Source of the DNA: a virus
Virus record (IMG/VR): IMGVR_UViG_3300024999_000337
Location: 1-26,735 of that record
DNA: 26,735 bases
Reading direction: 5' to 3' (one strand)
Under the pieces are notes generated by a model that saw only the letters and a program-made list of their open reading frames with translations, was not told the DNA's origin and did not search any database. The translations under genes and the position numbers were made by a program. This document shows positions 16,534 through 24,551 of this stretch, in pieces; position 1 is the first letter of the stretch, and the number at the start of each line of letters is the position of its first letter.

Positions 16534-17414
16534 AAACATTTCTCCTTATTTAATGTTTCATCATATTGATTTTGTAATTTTATATACATTTTTTCTTTAA
16601 TAAAATTGTCAATAAAATTAAATTCATTATTTAAATAATAATCTAATATTTCTTTCTTATTTTTATGATATTCATTATATGCATCTAATGGATCTGAAAA
16701 ATGACCAATAAATATAGATTTATTATCACGATTTACTCTTGCTCTAATTTTTCCATTATGTAATCCTACACCTTCGTAGCCAGTAGTATTTGTAATCTGT
16801 TTGTTTATAAAAAAGCTATTTAATTTTTCAGGTATTAGACAACAATTATTTAGATTATATATTTTATTATTATGTAAAATTATATCTTTATCTAAATTAA
16901 ATTTATATTTATAACCATGTTCAATCATTTGTTTATATCCAATAATATTTGAAACATCTTTAGAAAAATTAGTCAAAGTTAACCATTCATCACATACAAT
17001 TACATCTTTATATGTTGGATATTTATTTTTATATTCTTCATTGTATGATCTATGTAACATATATCTCCATAATCCATAATAAGGATATTTATTAACACTA
17101 ATACTACCTATATCACCTATTATTCCTACATTATATACAATAGGATAATATCTATCTGTAACACTTCCTGTTTTAATATTACTTTTATGTATATTTACTA
17201 AATAACCTGTATTTATAAATTTACATAAATAATTAGTAGAACCATCTTTATTCTTTTTTATAACATCAATTACAATAAATGAACCACATTTATTACTTTC
17301 AAATATTTTACCAATCCAATTATTTTTATCATTTGTTGTTGCATATTTTAATTTTAAATTATCTTCCAATTTTTTTAATTCTTCTTGTATATCTTCACCT
17401 TTTTTTCTTGTCAT
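16530..17414 (-). CDS. AP2-domain homing-endonuclease-like protein, copy A
   Basis: A ~294-aa protein related to the 18525-19337 product. Shared segments are WIGKIFESNKCGSFIVIDV, CKFINTGY, PIVYNVGIIGDIGS and YYGLWRYMLHRSYNEEY, followed by YPTYKDVIVCDEW; the C-terminus has an AP2-type unit (NTTGYEGVGLH, IGHFSDPLDAYNEYH). In phages this architecture belongs to free-standing homing endonucleases with an HNH-like nuclease centre and AP2 DNA-binding tail, although a clear HNH triad is not seen. ATG at 17414 is 7 nt after GGAG; the TTG two codons earlier is too close. It overlaps the primase by 20 nt and the nuclease by 4 nt, as a cassette fitted into the operon. Confidence 0.8.
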   Translation of the reverse strand: MTRKKGEDIQEELKKLEDNLKLKYATTNDKNNWIGKIFESNKCGSFIVIDVIKKNKDGSTNYLCKFINTGYLVNIHKSNIKTGSVTDRYYPIVYNVGIIGDIGSISVNKYPYYGLWRYMLHRSYNEEYKNKYPTYKDVIVCDEWLTLTNFSKDVSNIIGYKQMIEHGYKYKFNLDKDIILHNNKIYNLNNCCLIPEKLNSFFINKQITNTTGYEGVGLHNGKIRARVNRDNKSIFIGHFSDPLDAYNEYHKNKKEILDYYLNNEFNFIDNFIKEKMYIKLQNQYDETLNKEKCL

Positions 17415-18486
17415 CTGCAATCTCCTTTAAATGTTCTTTATGTTCTTTTTCATCATATTTAACTTTATATTTTAAAAGATAATTAAATATTTTATTATTT
17501 GCATCTGATGGTGATTCTTTTTCTTTTAATAAATCATGTTTATCATATATATAAAATATATTGCGTATTCCATAAAATCTACTACATTCTGAACGTATAT
17601 GTTTTAATGGTATATCTTTATCATAAGCAATCACAATATTGCAATTAATACCAATAAGAATTTTAACTTGTTCATCACTCAAATTATGTGATCCTACTGC
17701 TACTCCTGTTCCATCTAATCTACTATGTCTTTTGAGGACTCCCTTCTCACTTTCGTAAACACAAACATAACCAGAATCTTGTATTGATTTATAATTCTCT
17801 TGTAAACCATATAAATTAATCGTTTTTAAATATGGTTTAAGAGAACAATATTTTACTATATCAAATAAATCATAATTCTTTACTGTAGTTCTACCAATAA
17901 TTCCGATGTAATCATTTTCTTCTCCTGCCCAATATCTAATAGGAATTATAATTCTTTTATGTTTATAACTATAACCTATATTGAATCTTTTACGTGTAAA
18001 TTCTACTATTCCATCTTCTTTTAACCAATCAATATATAACACAGGTTCATACTCTTCAATAATTGTACTATCAAAAATTTCAATATCGTCTATATTTACT
18101 TTGTTTCTTTTACGTTTTACTTTTTTAAATATTTCTAATGGATCTATTATTTTTTCTTCTTGTGATTGTTTTTTATTTTTATTATAATTGTTTTTTAATC
18201 CGAATAATTTATGTAAATATTTAATTCCTTGCACAAATGATAAATTCATATTAAAACATACGAGATTAATTATATTTGCATGTTTACCTATATCTCTTGT
18301 ATGATTAACACAATTTAAATTTTCATCATTATACACATTTATTGCTGTTTTATTATCTCCATCTTTATTTGAACAAGTATAATATCCTTTATTATGATAT
18401 TTAATATGATGACAACCTATTTGTTCAAGAATATATTCTATTTTATTGTTTTCATATATATATTTTTTTAATTCAGTAATTGTCAT
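17395..18486 (-). CDS. DnaG-like primase (CHC2 zinc finger plus Toprim)
   Basis: A 363-aa primase that would synthesise RNA primers for the phage replisome. Its N-terminal zinc finger contains Cys25/His27, Cys38, Cys59 and His62 (GCHHIKYHNKGYYTC, LNCVNHTR). A basic RNA-polymerase-like strand HKRIIIPIR is at 177-185. The Toprim metal site has Glu245 (VYESEKG) and the Asp pair 289/291 (AYDKD). It is shorter than bacterial DnaG because a helicase-binding C-terminal domain is missing. It lies between two related homing-endonuclease-like genes. ATG at 18486 has only a distant AGGTG (12 nt away); a TGA one codon upstream excludes earlier starts. Confidence 0.9.
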   Translation of the reverse strand: MTITELKKYIYENNKIEYILEQIGCHHIKYHNKGYYTCSNKDGDNKTAINVYNDENLNCVNHTRDIGKHANIINLVCFNMNLSFVQGIKYLHKLFGLKNNYNKNKKQSQEEKIIDPLEIFKKVKRKRNKVNIDDIEIFDSTIIEEYEPVLYIDWLKEDGIVEFTRKRFNIGYSYKHKRIIIPIRYWAGEENDYIGIIGRTTVKNYDLFDIVKYCSLKPYLKTINLYGLQENYKSIQDSGYVCVYESEKGVLKRHSRLDGTGVAVGSHNLSDEQVKILIGINCNIVIAYDKDIPLKHIRSECSRFYGIRNIFYIYDKHDLLKEKESPSDANNKIFNYLLKYKVKYDEKEHKEHLKEIADDKKKR

Positions 18487-18524
18487 ATATCAATATATCA
18501 CCTACCTTTACCAATCCAATACAT

Positions 18525-19337
18525 TTACTTTAAACTTTCAATATAATATTCTTTCATTTTTTGCAAACTAGCTATTTTTATTGAAGGCAAAAGAAAATCA
18601 TATTTATTTAACATTTTTATAAGAATATTATATTTGTATTCACAATATATTTTAAATGCTTCTTCGGCTGATTTATAGACTCCTAAATACTTTTTACCCA
18701 AAGCTACTTTATATTTATTTATATTTTTATTATAACTTACTCCCATATATCCTGATGTATTTGTATTAGGTGTTCTACGAAATAAATTATTTATTTCTTT
18801 TGGCACAAAACAACATTGTTCTAAGGTATAAATTTTATTAGAATTATTAACTGCAAAAATATCTTTATCAATTTCAAAGTTAATATTGTTATATTGTTTT
18901 AATTCTTTATAACCTTTAATTTTAGGAACATCATCAACAAAATAATCAAATCTATGCCATCTTTCATCTACAACAACATCTTTATAAGATACTTCAATTT
19001 TATGATATTCTTCATCATAACATCTTTGTAACATTCTTATCCATCTTTCATATTGCTCATGTAATTGTGGATTTTTAATATAACCTATTTTGCCTATATT
19101 ATATACAGTCGGAAATAAACAATCTTTTAATTCTTGTTTTTTAATATTTCCACCAGTTGATAATGTTTCATAACCAGTATTAATAAATTTACATATGTAT
19201 AATTTTTTGTTTTGATATCCTAAACCATGAACTCCTAAAACTATAAAATCACCGTATTTTTTACTATTGAATATTCTACCAATCCATTTTTCTCTATCAT
19301 TATTATTTTCTAAATCTTTATTAATAGAATATACTAT
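18525..19337 (-). CDS. AP2-domain homing-endonuclease-like protein, copy B, apparent AUA start
   Basis: About 270 aa and clearly related to copy A. It has WIGRIFNSKKYGDFIVLG, CKFINTGY, PTVYNIGKIGYI and RWIRMLQRCYDEEY, then a C-terminal AP2-type region (NTSGYMGVSYN, KYLGVYKSAEEAF). It lacks an obvious HNH triad. The frame reaches TTG at 19361, but that codon lies inside the end of the helicase gene and has no Shine-Dalgarno site. GGGAGG at 19351-19346 stands 8 nt before in-frame ATA (19337-19335), which is followed by GTA TAT TCT. I take ATA as the start. It fills the helicase-primase junction. Confidence 0.75.
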   Translation of the reverse strand: MVYSINKDLENNNDREKWIGRIFNSKKYGDFIVLGVHGLGYQNKKLYICKFINTGYETLSTGGNIKKQELKDCLFPTVYNIGKIGYIKNPQLHEQYERWIRMLQRCYDEEYHKIEVSYKDVVVDERWHRFDYFVDDVPKIKGYKELKQYNNINFEIDKDIFAVNNSNKIYTLEQCCFVPKEINNLFRRTPNTNTSGYMGVSYNKNINKYKVALGKKYLGVYKSAEEAFKIYCEYKYNILIKMLNKYDFLLPSIKIASLQKMKEYYIESLK

Positions 19338-19350
19338 TTTGTTTACCTCC

Positions 19351-20850
19351 CTACCAATCAACTGCTATATGAGTAATACCTATCTCTTTCATTGTATTTA
19401 ATGACATATTATGCTCTATTACAATTTGAAATGAATTAGCACTGCCTTCTCTATTTTTTATAATAAATACAATTTGATATCTTTTATCTTTATCTAATTT
19501 AACAGGAAGTTTTGTACGTCCATTTTTTCCTTCTAAACGATAAACTTTTAATTCATGCTTTCCACCTTCATATTCATCTTCTAAAATATCTCTTATCATA
19601 ATACATGTACTTGTTGGATCAATAATATTTTTCGCTACACCACTATTATCTTGTGTATAATATCTTTGTCTTGCACTTCCTTTTGATAATTGAAATGTAC
19701 AAGTTATATGTAAATTTTTTGCTTCTGGTTTAACAACATCATTTATATCAACCATTGCTTGCTGCATTTCTAACCATGAATTATTTGAAACTTTTCCTGC
19801 ATCCATTTTAAATGTATCAAGTATAAAATATTTAACACCCATATTTGCATATTTTTTAATAACTTTAATTGCATTAGAAGTTTGATATTTTTTAAATGGT
19901 ATAAGTGTAATTATATGATTACTTGCTTGCTCTTTTAACCATTTAGCACTATCTTTTAATATTTGTTTTATTTCTGGTGTATATTTTCCATCTCTAACAA
20001 TATACTTCTGCAATTCTTTTTTTAATATATTATTAGCGATCCATACTAAGAATTCTCTTTGATATTTTTTTCTACCATCTTCATTTAACATTATAACAAC
20101 TTTTTCTTTTTCTTTAATTATACTAGGTATAATAGCAGATCTTGCAAATGTACTCTTCCCTACATTTGATAAACCACCAATTAAAGTAATATTGCCTATT
20201 AACTGACCTCCAGTTTCTTTATTAATCATAGGCATATTATAATATGGTAAACCTACTGCTAAACCTTCATCTAATTCTTCAATTAATTCATCTATTCCAT
20301 CTGTAATACAATAACTTTTAATTTCACCTTCTACATTAATAAATATGTGATTTAATTGTACATCATAAAATTCATATATTTGTTCTGCAGACATATCCAC
20401 AAACTCTTTAATCTTATCATAAACAGGGAATCTTCTTGCTAACAATTGCAATACAGCGTTCCATTTATGTAATTCATTAACATATCCATTTATATTATCA
20501 ATATTAATATATTCTTTTGATTTATCAATGGTGTTATAACCACCATATTCTTCATATTTTTGTTTTAGTTTTAAATGTTTCTCTAAATATAAACCAATAG
20601 TAATATCATCTAATGTTTTTTTATTTTCTTTTACAATAATATCATAACCTATAGCAAAATAAACTCTCCATACATTATCTGTAAAACTTTTTATATTTAG
20701 ATTATCATATGTGAAGTATAAATCTGGATTTTTGTAAAGGATACTTACTATATTGGCCTCGCAAGCAAGTTTATATTCTTGTACCTTCTTACTTGATTTT
20801 ATTAATTCAATCTCAAGAGGTGTTAATTCTTTTTTATTTTTTTCTGCCAT
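19351..20850 (-). CDS. dnaB: DnaB-like replicative DNA helicase
   Basis: About 499 aa. The N-terminal domain (residues 1-180) has the DnaB-type helical start, with CEANIVSILYKNPDLY matching the conserved 'E..vLg.ll..p' segment. The RecA-like domain carries Walker A GGLSNVGKST (225-234), Walker B YFILDTF (342-347), and the later QLSKGSARQRYYTQDN and IIDPTSTCIMIRDI segments typical of DnaB motifs H3 and H4. It unwinds the fork and should pair with the primase two genes downstream. The ATG at 20850 has GGATGGTG 5 nt upstream; the ATG inside that sequence (20865) would lack a ribosome-binding site. Confidence 0.93.
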   Translation of the reverse strand: MAEKNKKELTPLEIELIKSSKKVQEYKLACEANIVSILYKNPDLYFTYDNLNIKSFTDNVWRVYFAIGYDIIVKENKKTLDDITIGLYLEKHLKLKQKYEEYGGYNTIDKSKEYINIDNINGYVNELHKWNAVLQLLARRFPVYDKIKEFVDMSAEQIYEFYDVQLNHIFINVEGEIKSYCITDGIDELIEELDEGLAVGLPYYNMPMINKETGGQLIGNITLIGGLSNVGKSTFARSAIIPSIIKEKEKVVIMLNEDGRKKYQREFLVWIANNILKKELQKYIVRDGKYTPEIKQILKDSAKWLKEQASNHIITLIPFKKYQTSNAIKVIKKYANMGVKYFILDTFKMDAGKVSNNSWLEMQQAMVDINDVVKPEAKNLHITCTFQLSKGSARQRYYTQDNSGVAKNIIDPTSTCIMIRDILEDEYEGGKHELKVYRLEGKNGRTKLPVKLDKDKRYQIVFIIKNREGSANSFQIVIEHNMSLNTMKEIGITHIAVDW

Positions 20851-20866
20851 CAACGCACCATCCATT

Positions 20867-21325
20867 TTACCATAATTCTTCTAATTCATTATTAAGTATT
20901 TTATTTTTACTCTTATTTTTATATTCTGCCCCTTCATGTATTATATTTTCAAATTTCATATTCTCAACTTTTTCTTCTGATTTAACTACTTGTTTTAATC
21001 TATTTACCACATCATTAATTTCTTTTTCAATTATAATCATTATAGTATTGAATTTATGTTGTTCATTTTTAAAATCTTGCGACCTAACTATTTGCTTTAT
21101 TTTCATTTTATTAATTTTAAAAGTATATAAAATATGATTATATTCATAATTAGCCATAGATATAATTTTTTTATTTGCCATAAATTTACCTTCTTTTAAA
21201 CCTTTTAATCTTAATACCATATATGAAGGTAATTTTTGAGATTTATCATATTCAAATATTTCTATTTTTATATATTGATATAATTCATCCCAATCTTTTT
21301 TTTCTTTTTCCGTCATTTTTGCCAT
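20867..21325 (-). CDS. Hypothetical protein (152 aa) in the replication operon
   Basis: Begins MAKMTEKEKKDWDELYQYIK and is strongly helical and Lys/Glu-rich throughout. A C-terminal tail GAEYKNKSKNKILNNELEELW ends in a hydrophobic patch. I do not recognise it. Its place between the Sak4-like ATPase and the DnaB-like helicase would suit a helicase loader or interaction partner, but there is no AAA+ motif, so this is only a guess. The ATG at 21325 is 6 nt after AGGTG; earlier in-frame GTG and ATG codons overlap that site. Confidence 0.7.
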   Translation of the reverse strand: MAKMTEKEKKDWDELYQYIKIEIFEYDKSQKLPSYMVLRLKGLKEGKFMANKKIISMANYEYNHILYTFKINKMKIKQIVRSQDFKNEQHKFNTIMIIIEKEINDVVNRLKQVVKSEEKVENMKFENIIHEGAEYKNKSKNKILNNELEELW

Positions 21326-21351
21326 ATTCATCACCTATAATTATAATTTAA

Positions 21352-21377
21352 AGAGGTGGCATATTAAAACCACCTCT
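21352..21377. terminator. GC-richer stem-loop between two operon genes
   Basis: AGAGGTGG (21352-21359) pairs with CCACCTCT (21370-21377) across a 10-nt loop. In the transcribed direction it starts 12 nt after the stop at 21390 and is followed by TTTAAATTATAATT; on the opposite strand a run CTTTTTT follows. It may be a weak, partly read-through terminator, more convincing on the plus strand. Confidence 0.55.
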
Positions 21378-21389
21378 CTTTTTTAATCT

Positions 21390-22535
21390 TTAAGAAGCAA
21401 TTACTTCCATAAATTCTACTAATTCTTTAAGTTTTTCTATATTAGAAGATTCTAATTCTTTAGGCAACAATTCTAATTCTTTTAGTTTAGCAGAAACTTT
21501 TTTAACCTTATCTCCATTAGATTTTATAGTATTCATTAAAATTTTAAATTTTTCTAATAAAACAATCCTTTCTTCATCTTCTCTTTTTTTATCTATTTCT
21601 TCTTTCTTTTTAGTCGCTTCTACTTCAACTAATTTATCTTTTTCTTCTTCTTGCAATACCTTTGTTTCTTCGATTGATTTTTTATTAGATTGTTTGTCGT
21701 GTTCAATTTTAATAGCATCTTCTATTGCCCTAATAAATTCATTTGGCTCTAAAACAATATAATCAGTAATATCAGAGAATCTTGATTTAGAATCAATATT
21801 AAAATTATCATCTCTAAATGTTATAATTCTTGATTCACTTTCGATTAATCCTTTTACTTCATCTTTTTTATCTTTACCTTTTTTACCAGTTTTGACTTGT
21901 GTAATTTGTCTATTAATTGAAGCTACGCCTAACACATGAAGTTTAGTTTTTATAGCATTAAAATATCTATGAGACATATTTGTAGTTAACATATCATATT
22001 CAAGTCCACTTGCTACGTCTGTCATAGTTCTCTTTTTGGTGTGACCAATAATAAACATACTTACGCCAATTTTTTTAAGTTCCCATATTTTATTAAGAAT
22101 TAATTCAATTGCTTTATCTTCTCCTGCCATATATCCACCAAAAGCAGCTTTAATTGATTTAGTTTGTTTTTCAGGATATTCTTTATTATGTAGTCTAATA
22201 ACTTCTGATTCAACAATTTTAAATAATTCATCTAAAGTATCATATACTAACACTTTTAAATCTTTGTAATCTGTAAGTTTATTTTCAATAATATCTTCAG
22301 TAAATTCATCAAATGTATCCCAATCAGGAATATCTTCATATTGAACTCCAGGAATAGCATCAATACCATCTTCTTTACCAATATTACAAATTATATATCC
22401 ATCTTCTCCAACAAGTAATTCGCATACTTCTTTTGCAAGAGACGTTTTCCCAATACCACTTTCACCAATTAAACCAATATTATAAGCTAAAGGATTTACT
22501 TTAATTACATTCTTTTTACCATATTTACGTGCCAA
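21390..22535 (-). CDS. RecA-fold ATPase, Sak4-like (phage recombination)
   Basis: A 381-aa P-loop ATPase. Walker A is GESGIGKTS (24-32) and Walker B is VLVYDTLDEL (Asp99). IIGHTKKR occurs in the sensor position, followed by a DMLTTNMSHRYFN segment typical of the phage AAA_24/Sak4 group that pairs strands in recombination together with an SSB. The C-terminal third is a Glu/Lys-rich coiled coil, longer than in many relatives. Its neighbour upstream is the putative SSB, which fits that partnership. The start is TTG at 22535 with AAGGTGG 7 nt upstream. Confidence 0.85.
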   Translation of the reverse strand: MARKYGKKNVIKVNPLAYNIGLIGESGIGKTSLAKEVCELLVGEDGYIICNIGKEDGIDAIPGVQYEDIPDWDTFDEFTEDIIENKLTDYKDLKVLVYDTLDELFKIVESEVIRLHNKEYPEKQTKSIKAAFGGYMAGEDKAIELILNKIWELKKIGVSMFIIGHTKKRTMTDVASGLEYDMLTTNMSHRYFNAIKTKLHVLGVASINRQITQVKTGKKGKDKKDEVKGLIESESRIITFRDDNFNIDSKSRFSDITDYIVLEPNEFIRAIEDAIKIEHDKQSNKKSIEETKVLQEEEKDKLVEVEATKKKEEIDKKREDEERIVLLEKFKILMNTIKSNGDKVKKVSAKLKELELLPKELESSNIEKLKELVEFMEVIAS

Positions 22536-22594
22536 AATCTAACCACCTTTTTATGTATTTTTTATTTTTTATTTCATTTCCATTTTATTATTTT

Positions 22595-22626
22595 ATATGA
22601 AGGAGAAATAAAAATCTCCTTCATAT
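22595..22626. repeat. Perfect 12-bp inverted repeat (stem-loop) after the SSB-like gene
   Basis: ATATGAAGGAGA (22595-22606) pairs exactly with 22615-22626 across an 8-nt loop. It begins 16 nt after the stop at 22643 and is followed by AAAATAATAAAATGG, so there is no U-run. It includes an AGGAG that would be hidden in the stem, but no start codon follows it. Confidence 0.75.
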
Positions 22627-22642
22627 TTCATACTATTTATAT

Positions 22643-23860
22643 CTAATCATCTTCTGCAAGCAATTTATCTAAATCATCCAAACTGTAATCACTAGAGTTT
22701 TCTTCTTCTGTATCACTATCATTTGCATCAGTATTCTTATCATCTTTGCTCTTACCTTCTTTTTCACTAAGCAATTGACTTAAGAATACTAAATCATCAA
22801 ATTTATATTTTTCATCCGTTCTTTGAATTACAGGTTTTTTATCGTCACCTTCACCAACAAGTTTAATAACAGGTTTTTTGATTAACATTTTCTTTTCTCT
22901 AGTATTTCCAACAGCACATTTTGCCAATGCTTCTTCTTCTGTATAAGCACCCAATTCAATTAGTTCCCTAATATCTTCTGGTACATCATCAAGAGTAATA
23001 TTAACTTTTGCTTGACCTTCAACAATAATACCTTCTACTGTGATTTCATTAACATTATCTTTTTTTGCTTTAAACATTTTTACAAGTAATTTTGCACCTT
23101 TTTCTAAATCTTTTTCTGCGACTTCAAATTGAAATACTTTAGTGAATACTACATTTTGTTTAATTTCAATCTTATCTTGACCGTATTTACCAACATAATC
23201 AATAACATATGTAGTGATTGGGAATGAACCAGATTCCTTATCATATTTACCAATACTATCTTTATCAACAAGAATTGTTTGTTGGAATGTTGCAGAATAT
23301 TTAGATACATCATCTGCTTTTGATAGATATACAGAAGTAATTTCCTTTTTAACTTGAATACTATCTTGATAAATTGAGTATTTTAAATTACCTTTTACAT
23401 TAACAACCATTCCATCAGTAAGATGTTCTTTTATGTATTCAATAGCATCATATGAAGATAAGAATTTCTTAGAAAAAGTTTTTTCTTTTGCATCTTTTTC
23501 TAATCCCACAGTGATAAAACATTGATTTCCAACTTGTTCAGTGATATTTTCGTCAAGTCTATCTTCCCAATCAATAGTAAACTTATTTTCATAATCATCT
23601 TTATCTTTACCATCTTCTGTTTTTTTACCATGAACATAAACAACAGAATCACCTTTATTACTATATCCACCCATCATATCAGCATAAACTACATTTCCAT
23701 TACCACAGTCTACACCAAGATTCATAACATTATAAATCCAACCAGAATTTGATTCTTCATCAATTTTAAAAGTATAATCGTTGACTTTCGCTTCACCGAT
23801 TAATTGGAATGATGCCTGACCTTTTTTTAGAGATGTTTTTTCTTTAGTTTCTTTTGCCAT
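22643..23860 (-). CDS. Putative single-stranded DNA-binding protein with acidic tail (405 aa)
   Basis: The visible pattern is a long beta-rich core (residues 15-300: GQASFQLIGEAKVNDYTFKI, GWIYNVMNLGVDCGNGNVVY and repeated VNVKGNLKYS-type strands) and a strongly acidic tail. The tail is rich in Asp and Ser and ends SLDDLDKLLAEDD. An acidic tail of this kind recruits replication proteins in many SSBs. The protein is about twice the usual SSB length, so it may hold two OB folds; no sequence signature proves this. It sits before the Sak4-like ATPase and the helicase. ATG at 23860 is 13 nt from GGAG; in-frame ATA at 23869 is closer. Confidence 0.65.
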   Translation of the reverse strand: MAKETKEKTSLKKGQASFQLIGEAKVNDYTFKIDEESNSGWIYNVMNLGVDCGNGNVVYADMMGGYSNKGDSVVYVHGKKTEDGKDKDDYENKFTIDWEDRLDENITEQVGNQCFITVGLEKDAKEKTFSKKFLSSYDAIEYIKEHLTDGMVVNVKGNLKYSIYQDSIQVKKEITSVYLSKADDVSKYSATFQQTILVDKDSIGKYDKESGSFPITTYVIDYVGKYGQDKIEIKQNVVFTKVFQFEVAEKDLEKGAKLLVKMFKAKKDNVNEITVEGIIVEGQAKVNITLDDVPEDIRELIELGAYTEEEALAKCAVGNTREKKMLIKKPVIKLVGEGDDKKPVIQRTDEKYKFDDLVFLSQLLSEKEGKSKDDKNTDANDSDTEEENSSDYSLDDLDKLLAEDD

Positions 23861-23938
23861 ATGTAATATTAGTCTCCTTTAAATTTATATTTTTATTTTT
23901 ACAATCTGTATAATTATTTAAATAATCAGTTATAAAAT

Positions 23939-24223
23939 CTATTCTTCTTCCTTATCATCTTCACTATCATCTTCAATAAGTCTTAAACTTCCTTCTTGCA
24001 TTTCAACCACAGACCAAGTTTCTTTATGCTTACCATCACTCGGAATAAATTCAATTTCTACTTTTTCAGGTTTAGTACCTTTCAATTTAGTTATATTACC
24101 TTTTTTTAATTCTCCATTCTCGGTAATAAATCTAATTCTATCTCCTTCAGAAATAGTTTGTAATTCATCCGTACTGGTTTTTACTTCAATTGATTCATAC
24201 GGTACTTTCATAATTTCTACCAT
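23939..24223 (-). CDS. Small acidic beta-type hypothetical protein (94 aa)
   Basis: The product begins MVEIMKVPYESIEVKTSTDE and contains ISEGDRIRFITENGELKKGNITKL, which looks like a KOW/SH3-like small beta-barrel. It ends in a run of acidic residues (EDDSEDDKEEE). Such tails are shared with SSB-like proteins, but the function is unknown. It is the first gene behind the promoter at 24482-24454, with a leader of about 220 nt. ATG at 24223 is preceded by AAGGAG about 12 nt away. Confidence 0.7.
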   Translation of the reverse strand: MVEIMKVPYESIEVKTSTDELQTISEGDRIRFITENGELKKGNITKLKGTKPEKVEIEFIPSDGKHKETWSVVEMQEGSLRLIEDDSEDDKEEE

Positions 24224-24453
24224 AAATAAACATTTCTCCTTTTCTTTTTAAATTTTATTTTAATTTTAACTTAAAACCCAAGTTTGAATGAAATATTCCA
24301 TTTGTCACGATTTTTGAAAAATTGACATGCTCTAAACCCTTAATTTATAGAGGTTTTATAATTGGTAAATTTTGTATATCACCCTTTCTACTTAGTTTTT
24401 TCTTACTTTTTCGGTTTTTGATGAAATTTTCTTAATTTCTTCCTACTTTCATA
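24224..24453 (-). promoter_or_regulatory. AT-rich 5' leader of the replication operon
   Basis: This non-coding stretch follows the promoter at 24482-24454. It contains a short palindrome ATTTTTGAAAAAT (24310-24322) and minus-strand segments GCATGTCAATTTTTC and TTCATTCAAAC that loosely resemble the spacers near 5370-5400 and 5700. I find no gene; AAGGGTG near 24387 precedes only a very short frame. Confidence 0.45.
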
Positions 24454-24482
24454 ATTATAATTACATTCTGTATAATTGTCAA
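24454..24482 (-). promoter_or_regulatory. Consensus sigma-70-type promoter of the replication operon
   Basis: Minus strand: TTGACA (24482-24477), a 17-nt spacer and TATAAT (24459-24454). It drives the SSB-like, ATPase, helicase, primase, nuclease and polymerase genes. Its -35 box overlaps one arm of the 16-bp inverted repeat at 24479-24528. Confidence 0.9.
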
Positions 24483-24528
24483 GAGAGAATTTAATTTATT
24501 TTTTGATTTTAGTTAAATTCTCTCTTGA
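24479..24528. repeat. Perfect 16-bp inverted repeat overlapping a -35 box
   Basis: TCAAGAGAGAATTTAA (24479-24494) pairs exactly with 24513-24528 across an 18-nt loop. It lies 23 nt after the ligase stop and its left arm contains the TTGA of the next promoter's -35 box. It could be a terminator of the ligase transcript or an operator for the replication operon. No U-run follows in the transcribed direction. Confidence 0.8.
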
Positions 24529-24551
24529 ATGGTAAACTTAAATCATCTTAA

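Noticed and set aside
20793-21137. A 114-codon open frame on the plus strand
   Set aside because: It lies opposite two real minus-strand genes, lacks a ribosome-binding site and encodes the low-complexity Leu/Ser/Phe-rich product expected from an antisense frame in AT-rich DNA. The same holds for the other plus-strand frames.
22595-22626. AGGAG in the stem-loop as a ribosome-binding site for a hidden gene
   Set aside because: No start codon or open frame follows within reach on the minus strand.
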